Below, in pieces: positions 1-7,539 of a DNA stretch of 64,000 nucleotides (positions within the stretch are counted from its first letter, which is position 1; the number at the start of each line of letters is the position of its first letter). The stretch comes from a virus. The translations under genes were made by a program, and so were the position numbers. The stretch is taken from the IMG/VR virus record IMGVR_UViG_3300010883_000013, positions 1 to 64,000 of that record, one strand, 5' to 3'. The notes beneath the pieces are model-generated. The model was not told where the DNA came from, did not search any database, and worked only from the letters and a program-made list of their open reading frames with translations.

Positions 1-1
1 A

Positions 2-766
2 GTCTATGTTGGGCAATCGTCCAACCTATACAATTGGTGTACCGAGAGTGTAAAGGCATATGCCGATAGCATTAACGCCGATTATGTTCTACTGACATCA
101 CCTAAACTGTTTATCAAACCAGACCCCTTTACTACCAATCGTAGTGAGGGTGCTTCTCGTTTAGGATACCTTCCTATCTTTGAGAAAGAGAATGCCTTTG
201 AGTATTTCCCTGAGTATGATCAGATCGCTATCATCGACAGCGACATCTACATTCGTGAGAACTCCCCTAATGTGTTTGACGAGTTAGATGATCATGACTT
301 TGGTGGTGTCTATGAACGTGAGATGCCTGTAACTCCCCAATACGCTAATAAGATCCGTAACTATTCTAGAATGCAGTATGGTTCTCTTGACGGTCAGTCT
401 GGTATGGACTTCGACTTCAATCATCCTAATGGTGGTGCGTTTATGAACATGGGTATGATGGTTATGAATAAATCGTTCTCAAAACAATTAAATGGTATGT
501 CACCCAAAGAGTGGATCACCCAACCTATGTTTAAAGCATTCGTTGATGGTAAGGGCACATGGAAATGGTCTACGGATCAGACGTTACTTAACACATTCAT
601 TAATATGACTGGTATGAAGGTAAAGCATTTAGACTATAAGTTTAATGCATTGTACACTGCTATTCCTAATGAACTTCTGAAAGACGCACACTTCATTCAC
701 TTCTTCCTTAAAGATAAACTACCTGATAGGGGCGAGAACGTAGAGGAGTTGAAGAAAATTGTCTAA
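2..766 (+). CDS. GT-A type glycosyltransferase, 5' truncated
   Basis: The frame is open from base 2 with no upstream start, so the gene begins outside the window; 254 residues are visible. An IIDSDIYI segment near visible residue 79 gives the hydrophobic-DxD signature that binds the metal and nucleotide sugar in GT-A glycosyltransferases. A later Gly- and Met-rich stretch and a terminal HFIHFFLKDK resemble GT8-like enzymes, where a late His completes the metal site. It is the first gene of a run of related transferases on this strand. An internal ATG at 272 would lack the DxD, so it is not the true start. Donor and acceptor cannot be predicted. Confidence 0.7.
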   Translation, partial: VYVGQSSNLYNWCTESVKAYADSINADYVLLTSPKLFIKPDPFTTNRSEGASRLGYLPIFEKENAFEYFPEYDQIAIIDSDIYIRENSPNVFDELDDHDFGGVYEREMPVTPQYANKIRNYSRMQYGSLDGQSGMDFDFNHPNGGAFMNMGMMVMNKSFSKQLNGMSPKEWITQPMFKAFVDGKGTWKWSTDQTLLNTFINMTGMKVKHLDYKFNALYTAIPNELLKDAHFIHFFLKDKLPDRGENVEELKKIV

Positions 767-1547
767 TCTAATATATCAGTACTATGAGGGTAAGGTAACC
801 ACTGGTGTGGCGGCTGGTGTTCTTCTTATGAAAGATTATGCTGAAAGAATTGGTGCTGAATATATCTTTGATGATAATCAGGGGTGGATTAAGAGCAATC
901 CATACTATGGCGCATTTCGTCCAGTGATTGATCCTGAGTTTGATAAGTATGACAACATCCTATTTGCAGATTGCGATATCATTCCTATTGATGGGCTTAC
1001 CGATAATATCTTTGATGAGATGAATGATCGTGATGTATTGATTGCCGAAGAATGGAACCAACCAGAAGCAAGAGCCAAATACAATGTTGGTGGTATTACT
1101 GGTGCACGAGATAATGAGTGGGCAGAATGGGCTAAACGCACATATGGCGCATCTGTACCTAGAACCGAAGACGGTAGAGTAAGAGTATTTAATTCTGGTG
1201 TCGTGCTATATTCTAAAGAAGGACGAAAGAAGTTTCGTACTCTTGTCGGTAACTTTGAGTTATCGGTTAGTAATTACATAAGTGGAGCTAGTAGATTTCC
1301 TAGATTTTATACACTTGATCAGAACTATTTGAATGTAATGATGTGTGGTGTTAATTGGGGGTTGCTAGACTATACTTGGAATAGCTCAGTGAACTACGTT
1401 CCAGAGACACAGGATCCGAGACCTATCAATGATTTAAGAACAAAAGATACTAAGTTTGTACATGTACAGATACGAGGTAAAGGCGATTTTACCCTGTGGA
1501 CTATGAAAGATATTGCTAACAAACCTGTTGAGGGGTGGAACCTATGA
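759..1547 (+). CDS. GT-A type glycosyltransferase (TTG start)
   Basis: 262 residues. LFADCDIIPI near residue 70 is a DxD motif, and FNSGVVLYS near residue 145 is the typical FN(S/T)G segment of GT8-like glycosyltransferases; HVQIRGKGDF near the end may carry the late metal-binding His. The start is TTG at 759, supported by a GAGGAG Shine-Dalgarno sequence at 744-749; no in-frame ATG lies near it. It overlaps the upstream gene by 8 bases, suggesting translational coupling. Family is clear from the motifs; substrate is unknown. Confidence 0.72.
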   Translation: MSNLIYQYYEGKVTTGVAAGVLLMKDYAERIGAEYIFDDNQGWIKSNPYYGAFRPVIDPEFDKYDNILFADCDIIPIDGLTDNIFDEMNDRDVLIAEEWNQPEARAKYNVGGITGARDNEWAEWAKRTYGASVPRTEDGRVRVFNSGVVLYSKEGRKKFRTLVGNFELSVSNYISGASRFPRFYTLDQNYLNVMMCGVNWGLLDYTWNSSVNYVPETQDPRPINDLRTKDTKFVHVQIRGKGDFTLWTMKDIANKPVEGWNL

Positions 1548-1588
1548 GTATAGATAACATCGAATACTTTGAAGAGGAATTAATATGA
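1544..1588 (+). CDS. Possible 14-residue coupling micro-ORF
   Basis: A 14-codon frame begins with an ATGA overlap on the stop of the preceding transferase and ends with a TGA inside the next gene's ATG (ATATGATT). Its last codons carry the GAGGAA Shine-Dalgarno sequence of the following methyltransferase gene. It may serve only to carry ribosomes between the two genes; no function of the peptide itself is suggested. Confidence 0.25.
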   Translation: MSIDNIEYFEEELI

Positions 1589-2154
1589 TTAACGTTGAAC
1601 TAGGCCACGTAAAGAACTTGGTAGAATTTTATGATGAGATCCGTAGCGGTCAAGAAGGTGCGCATGGTGATGATTATTGTGGTCAACATGATGCAATCAA
1701 GTTCTATGCATCTGAATGTTCTTCCTATCGTGAGTTGGGTACGCACCAAGGCGGCACACTAGCCAATGCACTTCTAAGTGGATTTGATTATGTAGAAGGT
1801 GTGGATATCGACATGAGCCGCTATCGCAAATTCTGTCAACCCCATGCGGAACACTATGCACGAGAGAACGGCATTAAACTTGTTATGAAAGAAGTTGATA
1901 GTTCTGGTCTAGGTGCAGTAGGTCAACAGGTAGATATGTTGTTGATCGATAGTATCCACAAAGCTTATCATATGACGAAAGAGTTGGATCTACACTCTGG
2001 ACTTGCTAAGAAGTATATCGTAGCACATGACACCAACTCAGTACCAGAACTCCAAGCTTGCCTAGAGCGTTTCTGTAATAACAATAGTCAATGGAATATC
2101 ATTGAACGTGGCATAGTTAATGTAGGCTTTACGGTGCTAAAACGAGATGCGTAA
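1585..2154 (+). CDS. Class I SAM-dependent methyltransferase-like protein
   Basis: 189 residues with a Rossmann-methyltransferase layout: motif I region ELGTHQGGTLANAL near residue 50, the acidic end of strand 2 in VEGVDID near residue 72, and VDMLLIDSIHKAYHM near residue 118, which resembles the IDSxH segment of the Methyltransf_24/FkbM-like group. It sits between glycosyltransferases, so methylation of a sugar (or of an acyl or amino group on it) is a reasonable guess. The start follows GAGGAATTAATATG. The substrate is unknown. Confidence 0.6.
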   Translation: MINVELGHVKNLVEFYDEIRSGQEGAHGDDYCGQHDAIKFYASECSSYRELGTHQGGTLANALLSGFDYVEGVDIDMSRYRKFCQPHAEHYARENGIKLVMKEVDSSGLGAVGQQVDMLLIDSIHKAYHMTKELDLHSGLAKKYIVAHDTNSVPELQACLERFCNNNSQWNIIERGIVNVGFTVLKRDA

Positions 2155-2827
2155 TATAATCCTACAACACTTCGACAAGTTTGACAACATGGGAGAACTT
2201 GACAAGAAAAGTCAAAAGAACATTCAAGAGTATGCAGTACAGGTGGGTGCGGACTATTCGCTTGTCTTGGGCATGCCATTCCGTGATCATCTAACAGCAC
2301 CTTGTCAAAAAGTTTACATGATAGACGAAGAGTATGACGATTATGACAACGTCCTGATGGTAGACATTGATATGTTTGTTCCAAAGAATATGGATAAGGA
2401 CATCTTTGACGAAGTAGGTGTTGGTCTATACAACCCTATTCAACAGAATCTACACACTAAGCTTGTAAGACAAAACTCATTCCAAGGATCCATGAATGCT
2501 CCTTATTGGGGTGGTGCTATCTACAAGATGGATAGAGCATTGCGACAGAAACTACGTGGTGGACTTGGTGGTAATGAGAGTTGGATGAACGCATACAATA
2601 AACCGTATCAATGGGAAGACGAGGGTATCTTTCACACACTTGCTTTCAAAACAGGTGTTAAGATCTCCGACGATCAGTTCCTACATCCAAAGTGGTGCTA
2701 TGACAACTACCTAGAATATCCACAATACGCTGGTATGATCCATGTACGTACAAAGATTACACCATCAGGACCGAAGCAAGAGAAGATCAAGAACTATCAG
2801 GCATTGGTTGATAAAGGTATTTTATAA
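2147..2827 (+). CDS. GT-A type glycosyltransferase
   Basis: 226 residues, overlapping the upstream methyltransferase gene by 8 bases. LMVDIDMFV near residue 77 is the DxD motif after a hydrophobic strand, as in the neighbouring transferases. GMIHVRTK near residue 205 could supply a late metal-binding His. The C-terminus is lysine-rich and the stop overlaps the ATG of the next gene (ATAATGG). A GT8-like enzyme is likely; donor and acceptor are unknown. Confidence 0.68.
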   Translation: MRNIILQHFDKFDNMGELDKKSQKNIQEYAVQVGADYSLVLGMPFRDHLTAPCQKVYMIDEEYDDYDNVLMVDIDMFVPKNMDKDIFDEVGVGLYNPIQQNLHTKLVRQNSFQGSMNAPYWGGAIYKMDRALRQKLRGGLGGNESWMNAYNKPYQWEDEGIFHTLAFKTGVKISDDQFLHPKWCYDNYLEYPQYAGMIHVRTKITPSGPKQEKIKNYQALVDKGIL

Positions 2828-3522
2828 TGGAAGCACACGTTATAACCATTAAGGGTAACGAAGTAAGCGAAACTGCCGCCGCAAATTGCATTGCATCCTC
2901 TGCTAAGTTTGATAACAAATTTAAGATAAAGACCTTCGAGGCCACTACACCAGACGATGTTGAAGAGTGGGTTAAGGCATACAAGCTTCAGTGGAATTGG
3001 CCTTGGGATGGAGAGATCCACGATATGGCTTCTGGACTGAGGAAGGTGGCATATCAGACAGCCAATAGACATGCACGTGTAGCATGCTCTATGAGCCACT
3101 TTAGGTTGTGGGACAGATGTTCTAGAAACAAAGCACCTATGTTGATATTCGAACACGATGCGATATTTACCACCAATCTTAATGTTGACAATTACCTAAA
3201 CAAAGGGTATAATATCATAGGTGTTAATTCTCCACTAGGAGCAACACGCAAATCGCAACAGTTTCATGATGTAATACAGAATAGAAAAGAAGTGGTGCAA
3301 CCAGTTCCTCATATAGATGGTTGGGGTGTGCCTCAAGGTATCGCTGGAAACAGTGCATATATACTAACACCAGATGGGGCAGATGATCTGTTGAGAGCAT
3401 GTTATCAGTATGGCCTATGGCCTAATGATGCTATAATGTGCAGACAGATTATTAAGAATATCGGTGTGACTAAGAAGTATTATACCACGATACAACGTAC
3501 TAGGAGTACGACTACACTATGA
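2827..3522 (+). CDS. Glycosyltransferase family 25-like protein
   Basis: 231 residues. The N-terminal VITIKGN strand, the ACSMSHFRLW segment near residue 88 and the LIFEHDAIF segment near residue 108 match the order of motifs in LPS-biosynthesis family 25 transferases (SHxxxW followed by an acidic ED/EHD metal site). GIAGNSAYILTPDGA near residue 176 fits the conserved C-terminal AYL(I/L) segment. Start shares its A with the upstream stop. A paralogue follows directly, overlapping by 4 bases. Confidence 0.72.
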   Translation: MEAHVITIKGNEVSETAAANCIASSAKFDNKFKIKTFEATTPDDVEEWVKAYKLQWNWPWDGEIHDMASGLRKVAYQTANRHARVACSMSHFRLWDRCSRNKAPMLIFEHDAIFTTNLNVDNYLNKGYNIIGVNSPLGATRKSQQFHDVIQNRKEVVQPVPHIDGWGVPQGIAGNSAYILTPDGADDLLRACYQYGLWPNDAIMCRQIIKNIGVTKKYYTTIQRTRSTTTL

Positions 3523-4160
3523 GAGCATTTGTTATCACAATAAAAGATAATCCACAGAGTGTGGAGATGTCTGATCGTTGCATAAAGTCGTTTAAACGGC
3601 ATAATGATGATAGTATAGAGGCATTTGACGCTATCACACCAGAACAGAGTGTGTTTTCTTTGGCAGAAAAGCACGGCATCCCTGTTAAGAACTTCCTTGA
3701 GAAGTATTCAAGATATGATAGAGTTGTGTCGGCATTCATGTCACACTTCCTATTGTGGAAGAAGTGTGTGGAACTAAATGAATCAATCATTATCTTCGAG
3801 CACGATGCGGTTGTCAAGGCGGCTATCCCCAAGATGCCATTCAATGGGTTGGTAAACATCGGTAAACCATCCTATGGTAAATACATTATGCCCAATCTAG
3901 GTCTTGGTAAATTGGTTTCAAAACAATACTTACCCGGAGCACACGCATATGCAGTCACTCCAAGGGGTGCTGAAGCTATCATTGCCGAAGCGGTATTCAA
4001 TGCACAACCCACAGATATATATCTTAACAACAGACTATTCCCATGGCTAGAAGAGTACTATCCATGGCCTGTAGACTGTGACGATAGTTTTACTACTATT
4101 CAGAATGAGACAGGCTGTCTAGCCAAACATAATTATGGAGAAGACTATGGCATTATCTAA
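3519..4160 (+). CDS. Glycosyltransferase family 25-like protein (paralogue)
   Basis: 213 residues, start in an ATGAG overlap with the previous gene. The same motif order as its neighbour is visible: VITIKDN at the N-terminus, SAFMSHFLLW near residue 72, IIIFEHDAV near residue 88 and GAHAYAVTPRGA near residue 142. The two proteins are clearly related but diverged, so they probably add different residues. No signal peptide is seen; it should act in the cytoplasm. Confidence 0.72.
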   Translation: MRAFVITIKDNPQSVEMSDRCIKSFKRHNDDSIEAFDAITPEQSVFSLAEKHGIPVKNFLEKYSRYDRVVSAFMSHFLLWKKCVELNESIIIFEHDAVVKAAIPKMPFNGLVNIGKPSYGKYIMPNLGLGKLVSKQYLPGAHAYAVTPRGAEAIIAEAVFNAQPTDIYLNNRLFPWLEEYYPWPVDCDDSFTTIQNETGCLAKHNYGEDYGII

Positions 4161-4776
4161 GAAGCAGTTTAACAAACTCTATATCACAGGGGCTGATAAA
4201 AAGACTGATTGGATGTTGCCGTGGTTCGAAGAAAACTTTACCCTACACAATCCAGATGCGCAACTAGCAGTCTATGAGTTTGACACCTTCAGACAGGATC
4301 TACAGGGTTGGTTTAAGAAACCTGCCGCTATGATGGATGCTTCCGCTATTGCAGATCAGGTTGTGTGGATCGACAGCGATTGCGAAGTTAAGAAGAACCT
4401 AGACGGTATCTTTAATCACATTTCATCTCAGAAGTTGACTATGGCAGTAGATCGTCCATGGACTACAAGACGTGGTGATCGTGGTACTTGGTACAACAGT
4501 GGTGTTGTGGGGTTTGAAGGTATTCCACCTATTCTATCTGAATGGGCTAGATACATCAAAGATGGTCTAACGAATGAAGTTGGTGATCAGGAAGTGTTGA
4601 ATTGGATGCTTGGTGGGGATCCCATCAGAGAGATTACCCATATCAATCATTTGCCAGCAAGGTACAATTTCCTACGCCTAGATATACAAGATAAGTACCC
4701 AGGGTTTGACGATGCGGCTATCGTGCATTGGACAGGCGGTAAGGGTAAAGAAGTAATTAAAGAGATGATGAAGTAA
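4147..4776 (+). CDS. GT8-like glycosyltransferase
   Basis: 209 residues from the ATG at 4147, chosen over the ATG at 4135 because a GGAG Shine-Dalgarno sequence (about 4137-4140) lies at good spacing before it. VVWIDSDCEV near residue 76 is the DxD motif, WYNSGVVGFE near residue 115 is the (F/Y)N(S/T)G segment, and AAIVHWTGGKGK at the end matches the HxxGxxKPW-like C-terminal metal and phosphate site. This is the most complete GT8 motif set in the run. It overlaps both neighbours. Confidence 0.72.
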   Translation: MALSKKQFNKLYITGADKKTDWMLPWFEENFTLHNPDAQLAVYEFDTFRQDLQGWFKKPAAMMDASAIADQVVWIDSDCEVKKNLDGIFNHISSQKLTMAVDRPWTTRRGDRGTWYNSGVVGFEGIPPILSEWARYIKDGLTNEVGDQEVLNWMLGGDPIREITHINHLPARYNFLRLDIQDKYPGFDDAAIVHWTGGKGKEVIKEMMK

Positions 4777-5375
4777 TGAGCGAAGATATTGTAAACATTA
4801 TTGGTAATGGTCAAAGTGCAGGGTACTTTAGAGATGACCAAAAGGGTATTAGACTAACGTGCAATCTACCACCCATGGCTATCGATAATGTATTTGCGAC
4901 TATAATGGTTGACTTTAAAATGATGAGAGCAATCCAAGATGGTAGTGTACAAGTTCCTGGTCATTGGATCCTTGGCAACAGACCTAAGATCCACATGGAA
5001 CAGAACTCTTCTTTCTATCTAAGACATGCATCACAGATCCGTGGCTTCTACCTTGATGTGCCACCATACGCACGTAATGCAACCGATTTCAACTGTGGTC
5101 ACGTAGCAACACACTATGGCGTCAGTAGATGGAAACCAAAGGTGTGTAACATGTTTGGCTTTAACTCTATCTTCGACTTTGACATGACAAGCTCTACTGA
5201 TTTCTATCTAGAATCAGATCGTGGTCAACAGAACACCAACAGACTGGCTAACAACTGGCGAGGAATTTGGCCTCAGTTGTTTAAAGAGTTCCCTGACACG
5301 GAGTTCAGACTATTCCATAAACATTCTAATACTAAGATGGAATGCCCACAGAATGTTACAATTGTAACGCCATAA
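4776..5375 (+). CDS. Unknown protein, possibly sialyltransferase-like
   Basis: 199 residues, ATG overlapping the upstream stop (TAATGAG). The N-terminal NIIGNGQSAGYF resembles the GNGPS nucleotide-binding turn of bacterial GT42 sialyltransferases and of DUF115-like proteins, and ATHYG plus a late FHKHSN segment add conserved-looking His residues. The match is short, so I give the family only as a possibility. It is the last gene of the transferase run and is followed by a strong promoter. Confidence 0.4.
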   Translation: MSEDIVNIIGNGQSAGYFRDDQKGIRLTCNLPPMAIDNVFATIMVDFKMMRAIQDGSVQVPGHWILGNRPKIHMEQNSSFYLRHASQIRGFYLDVPPYARNATDFNCGHVATHYGVSRWKPKVCNMFGFNSIFDFDMTSSTDFYLESDRGQQNTNRLANNWRGIWPQLFKEFPDTEFRLFHKHSNTKMECPQNVTIVTP

Positions 5376-5380
5376 GGCTA

Positions 5381-5409
5381 TTGACATCTATATTGTAGTT
5401 TGTTATTAT
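5381..5409 (+). promoter_or_regulatory. Sigma70-type promoter
   Basis: TTGACA at 5381-5386, 17-base spacer, TATTAT at 5404-5409, just after the end of the glycosyltransferase run. It should drive the 5444 and 5493 genes. A late-type TATAAATA box overlaps its -10. Confidence 0.75.
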
Positions 5410-5416
5410 ATAAATA
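5409..5416 (+). promoter_or_regulatory. T4-type late promoter box
   Basis: TATAAATA at 5409-5416, with a predicted start near 5422, 22 bases before the 5444 gene. It shares a base with the sigma70 -10 box, so the two promoters overlap. Confidence 0.5.
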
Positions 5417-5443
5417 ATAAACCGAGTATAGAAGGACACCATC

Positions 5444-5539
5444 ATGATGATTAATTCAACTTCCTTCGACAACGAGAAGGATGACCCTTGCGATGACTGG
5501 TCAAAACACACAATCCCCAAACCAAAAGAAGAAAAGTAG
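5444..5539 (+). CDS. Small hypothetical protein, 31 aa
   Basis: Double ATG (5444, 5447) preceded by a GAAGGA Shine-Dalgarno sequence and a strong promoter. The peptide is acidic in the middle (DNEKDDPCDDW) and ends in a lysine-rich tail. It overlaps the start of the next gene in another frame. No family recognised. Confidence 0.45.
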   Translation: MMINSTSFDNEKDDPCDDWSKHTIPKPKEEK

Positions 5540-5825
5540 AAGTATAGCCAAAATTACAAAGATCATGATGGATACCATTGATAACAACGATAACATGCTT
5601 GTTCCTTGGTATTTGATGGCGGCGTATGCTTACTATATAGATGACGATCCCATCCTAGAAGACGTTATGTTTGATAGGTTGGCTAAGAAGTTGCTAAAGG
5701 TGTGGGACACCGTAGAGCATCAACACAAGAAGTTTCTAACTAAGGACATGCTTATGGCAGGAACATATCTTGGAGAGTATCCATCAAGAGTGGAAGGTGC
5801 TCTATTAGATATACGAAGAACCTAA
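5493..5825 (+). CDS. Conserved phage protein of unknown function
   Basis: About 110 residues. The core MLVPWYLMAAYAYY followed by ILEDVMFDRLAKKL and an EHQHKKF segment looks like a small helical domain seen in T4-like marine phages, and the phrase resembles part of an NAD-DNA-ligase N-terminal domain; I would not assign a role. The start is ambiguous between ATGs at 5481, 5493, 5565 and 5568; none has an ideal Shine-Dalgarno spacing, and the first overlaps the upstream small ORF. Confidence 0.55.
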   Translation: MTGQNTQSPNQKKKSRSIAKITKIMMDTIDNNDNMLVPWYLMAAYAYYIDDDPILEDVMFDRLAKKLLKVWDTVEHQHKKFLTKDMLMAGTYLGEYPSRVEGALLDIRRT

Positions 5826-5841
5826 GAGATAAATTTAAACC

Positions 5842-5870
5842 TTGACTTAGAATACAAACGATGTTATCAT
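5842..5870 (+). promoter_or_regulatory. Sigma70-type promoter
   Basis: TTGACT at 5842-5847, 17-base spacer, TATCAT at 5865-5870. It precedes the 5892 small ORF and the secreted glycine-zipper gene. Confidence 0.65.
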
Positions 5871-5891
5871 AACTTTAACAAGGAGAATCGC

Positions 5892-6041
5892 ATGATGCCG
5901 AAACAAACAATTCCTAAGACGCCTAAGATGGAAGTCTTACGAAATGCATTAAGCGGAGCAGATCTCGAATGGGCAGTTTTTCAGAACCATAATGAGAGAA
6001 TGGTAACAATAAACGTTTGGATAGGAGAAAAAGATGAATAA
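5892..6041 (+). CDS. Small hypothetical protein, 49 aa
   Basis: Double ATG at 5892 and 5895 after an AAGGAGAATCGC ribosome-binding site, 22 bases downstream of a promoter. The peptide starts with a Pro/Lys-rich segment (PKQTIPKTPK) followed by a short amphipathic stretch. Its stop overlaps the next ATG by 8 bases, and its end carries the AGGAGA site used by the next gene. No family recognised. Confidence 0.5.
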   Translation: MMPKQTIPKTPKMEVLRNALSGADLEWAVFQNHNERMVTINVWIGEKDE

Positions 6042-6531
6042 AGATAAGTTAATTACTAACACGATCATTGGTGCGGCTATGCTACTAACTGCTGTTGTGG
6101 CAACAAAGGCTAGTGCTGAGAATTCAACACCTATTAAGGGCACAGTGATGGACTACTATTCAGTAGTACAGGACAGTGAACCATACACTAAAAAAGAGTG
6201 TGTGAATGTAAATGTTCCAGTATATGGTACAGTCCATAAACAAGGCAATGCCGCAGAGGGAGCCTTACTTGGTATGATCCTTGGTGGTCTTGTTGGTAAA
6301 GGTGTCACAGGCGACGATAAGGGTGCCGCCGCAGGAGCTATCTTTGGTGGTCTTGTGGGTGCTGACAAAGGTGCTAAACCAAAACCCGGTCAAGGTATTA
6401 CAGGATACCGAACTGAGAACCGTTGTGACTATGTAACTTATTATCGTACCGTTGAGCGTACAGAGTATAGTTACTCAATCATTAATTGGAAAATTGATGG
6501 TATTACTTACACGACAGAGTTTGTGAAATAA
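6034..6531 (+). CDS. Secreted glycine-zipper protein (SlyB/17-kDa-antigen-like)
   Basis: 165 residues. Residues 1-28 form a signal peptide: basic MNKDK, a hydrophobic core with AAMLLTAVVA, and an AxA-type cleavage site at KASA-E. Residues about 75-110 hold two glycine-zipper helices (GALLGMILGGLVGKG and GAAAGAIFGGLVGAD), the pattern of Gly-zipper_2TM envelope proteins. Two cysteines (CVNV and NRCDYV) may form a disulfide in the periplasm. There is no lipobox cysteine at the cleavage site. It probably acts in the host envelope, for example in superinfection exclusion or envelope modification, which is inference. Confidence 0.65.
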   Translation: MNKDKLITNTIIGAAMLLTAVVATKASAENSTPIKGTVMDYYSVVQDSEPYTKKECVNVNVPVYGTVHKQGNAAEGALLGMILGGLVGKGVTGDDKGAAAGAIFGGLVGADKGAKPKPGQGITGYRTENRCDYVTYYRTVERTEYSYSIINWKIDGITYTTEFVK

Positions 6532-6537
6532 GAGTTA

Positions 6538-6615
6538 GTTTCCTTAGCTCAGCTGGATTAGAGCAAGTCACTTCTAATGACTAGGCCGTAGGTTCGAGTC
6601 CTACAGGAAACACCA
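6538..6615 (+). tRNA. tRNA-Arg (anticodon UCU)
   Basis: Cloverleaf drawn by eye: acceptor GTTTCCT pairs with AGGAAAC, D-arm GCTC/GAGC, anticodon stem AGTCA/TGACT with loop CTTCTAA (anticodon TCT, reads AGA), T-arm GTAGG/CCTAC with TTCGAGT loop, and an encoded CCA. AGA is a frequent Arg codon in these AT-rich phage genes. Confidence 0.95.
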
Positions 6616-6622
6616 AATGCGT

Positions 6623-6696
6623 AGGGGTGAAGTGTTATGGTAGCACGGCGGATTCCAAATCCGCAAGCGAGGGTTCAACTCCTTCCACCTTTGCCA
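6623..6696 (+). tRNA. tRNA-Trp (anticodon CCA)
   Basis: Acceptor AGGGGTG pairs with CACCTTT (two G-T pairs), D-arm GTGT/GCAC, anticodon stem GCGGA/TCCGC with loop TTCCAAA (anticodon CCA), T-arm GAGGG/CCTTC with TTCAACT loop, discriminator G and encoded CCA. It lies 7 bases after the tRNA-Arg, so both are probably cut from one transcript. Confidence 0.9.
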
Positions 6697-6707
6697 ATAG
6701 GAAATAT

Positions 6708-7400
6708 ATGATATACTATGAGCCAATTTCGATAGATAAGCATGATGCTCTTATAGGCTCAGACTTTAATGAAAAGTTTGCTAAAGAGATGAATGATTAC
6801 TATGCCCCTTACCAAAACAAGTCTAGAACTGTTAACATCGGTAAGGAGACTTGGGAGTATGCTGTATCGGATAGCATAGAGAATGCTAAGTGGTGTGGCG
6901 CAGGCAATAACGTTGTTGATGTCGTAACACCAAGGCTTGATATTGATGTTAAAGGTATCAGTTGCAATAATCTACAAAGCATAACAAGTGAAGCCAGTAT
7001 TCTTCAAAACTTACAATCAAGCCAAGATAATTTTTATGTACAGTTAAAGAAGGGTGACTATGAAGGTCTAAATGAGATGTTCATAGAACCGTTTATCAGA
7101 AAAGTTAGTAAGACCAACAATCTTCACGTGCTGTGTGCTATACGTGATAAAGAGGATGGTCAGGTTTGGTATTGCTTATTGAAAGTAATACAACGTCATA
7201 ATCCCAATTTAATTGATGAGATGGTGCTTCGTGGAACTCGAAACGTAGACATACCATTGATAGATCCTAAGTACGGTAGAACATATCTTCAATTAGGAAA
7301 GCGTAGACTGGAGTTGAGGTTGAATATGACTGAGATGCGCAGATACTGTGTTAATTCCCATTCGATTACTTTGGGTAACAGCCTTGAGGAGTTTATGTAA
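6708..7400 (+). CDS. Unknown protein, possible PD-(D/E)xK nuclease-like fold
   Basis: 230 residues from ATG 6708, which follows a TAGGA site; an upstream in-frame ATG at 6627 lies inside the tRNA-Trp and is not used. A VVDVVTPRLDIDVKG segment near residue 70 has the spacing of a D...(D/E)xK nuclease active site on a beta-hairpin, followed by helices and an LHVLCAIRD strand. The match is only to the generic motif. It sits between the tRNAs and a DNA-methylase-like gene, which would fit a DNA-acting enzyme. Confidence 0.4.
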   Translation: MIYYEPISIDKHDALIGSDFNEKFAKEMNDYYAPYQNKSRTVNIGKETWEYAVSDSIENAKWCGAGNNVVDVVTPRLDIDVKGISCNNLQSITSEASILQNLQSSQDNFYVQLKKGDYEGLNEMFIEPFIRKVSKTNNLHVLCAIRDKEDGQVWYCLLKVIQRHNPNLIDEMVLRGTRNVDIPLIDPKYGRTYLQLGKRRLELRLNMTEMRRYCVNSHSITLGNSLEEFM

Positions 7401-7528
7401 TGACTAAAGAATTGCTTGGACTACTGTTGAGTGTACCGTTGGTATCAGTTGCATACATAGGTGCCGCATACTTAGTGGTGACTAGGTACCTTGAAATTAA
7501 GAAGGGGCGGGATGAAAGAAATGACTAA
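7400..7528 (+). CDS. Small single-pass membrane protein, 42 aa
   Basis: ATG overlaps the upstream stop (TAATG). Residues about 5-28 are a continuous hydrophobic segment (LLGLLLSVPLVSVAYIGAAY) followed by a basic and charged tail (RYLEIKKGRDERND), so one transmembrane helix with the tail in the cytoplasm is expected by the positive-inside rule. No family recognised. Confidence 0.5.
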   Translation: MTKELLGLLLSVPLVSVAYIGAAYLVVTRYLEIKKGRDERND

Positions 7529-7539
7529 GGTGGAACAGA

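Noticed and set aside
905-1141. Antisense ORF in a glycosyltransferase gene
   Set aside because: Shadow frame; no ribosome-binding site, promoter or family pattern.
6627-6707. Upstream in-frame start of the 6708 gene
   Set aside because: It lies in the tRNA-Trp gene; the ATG at 6708 with TAGGA upstream is better.
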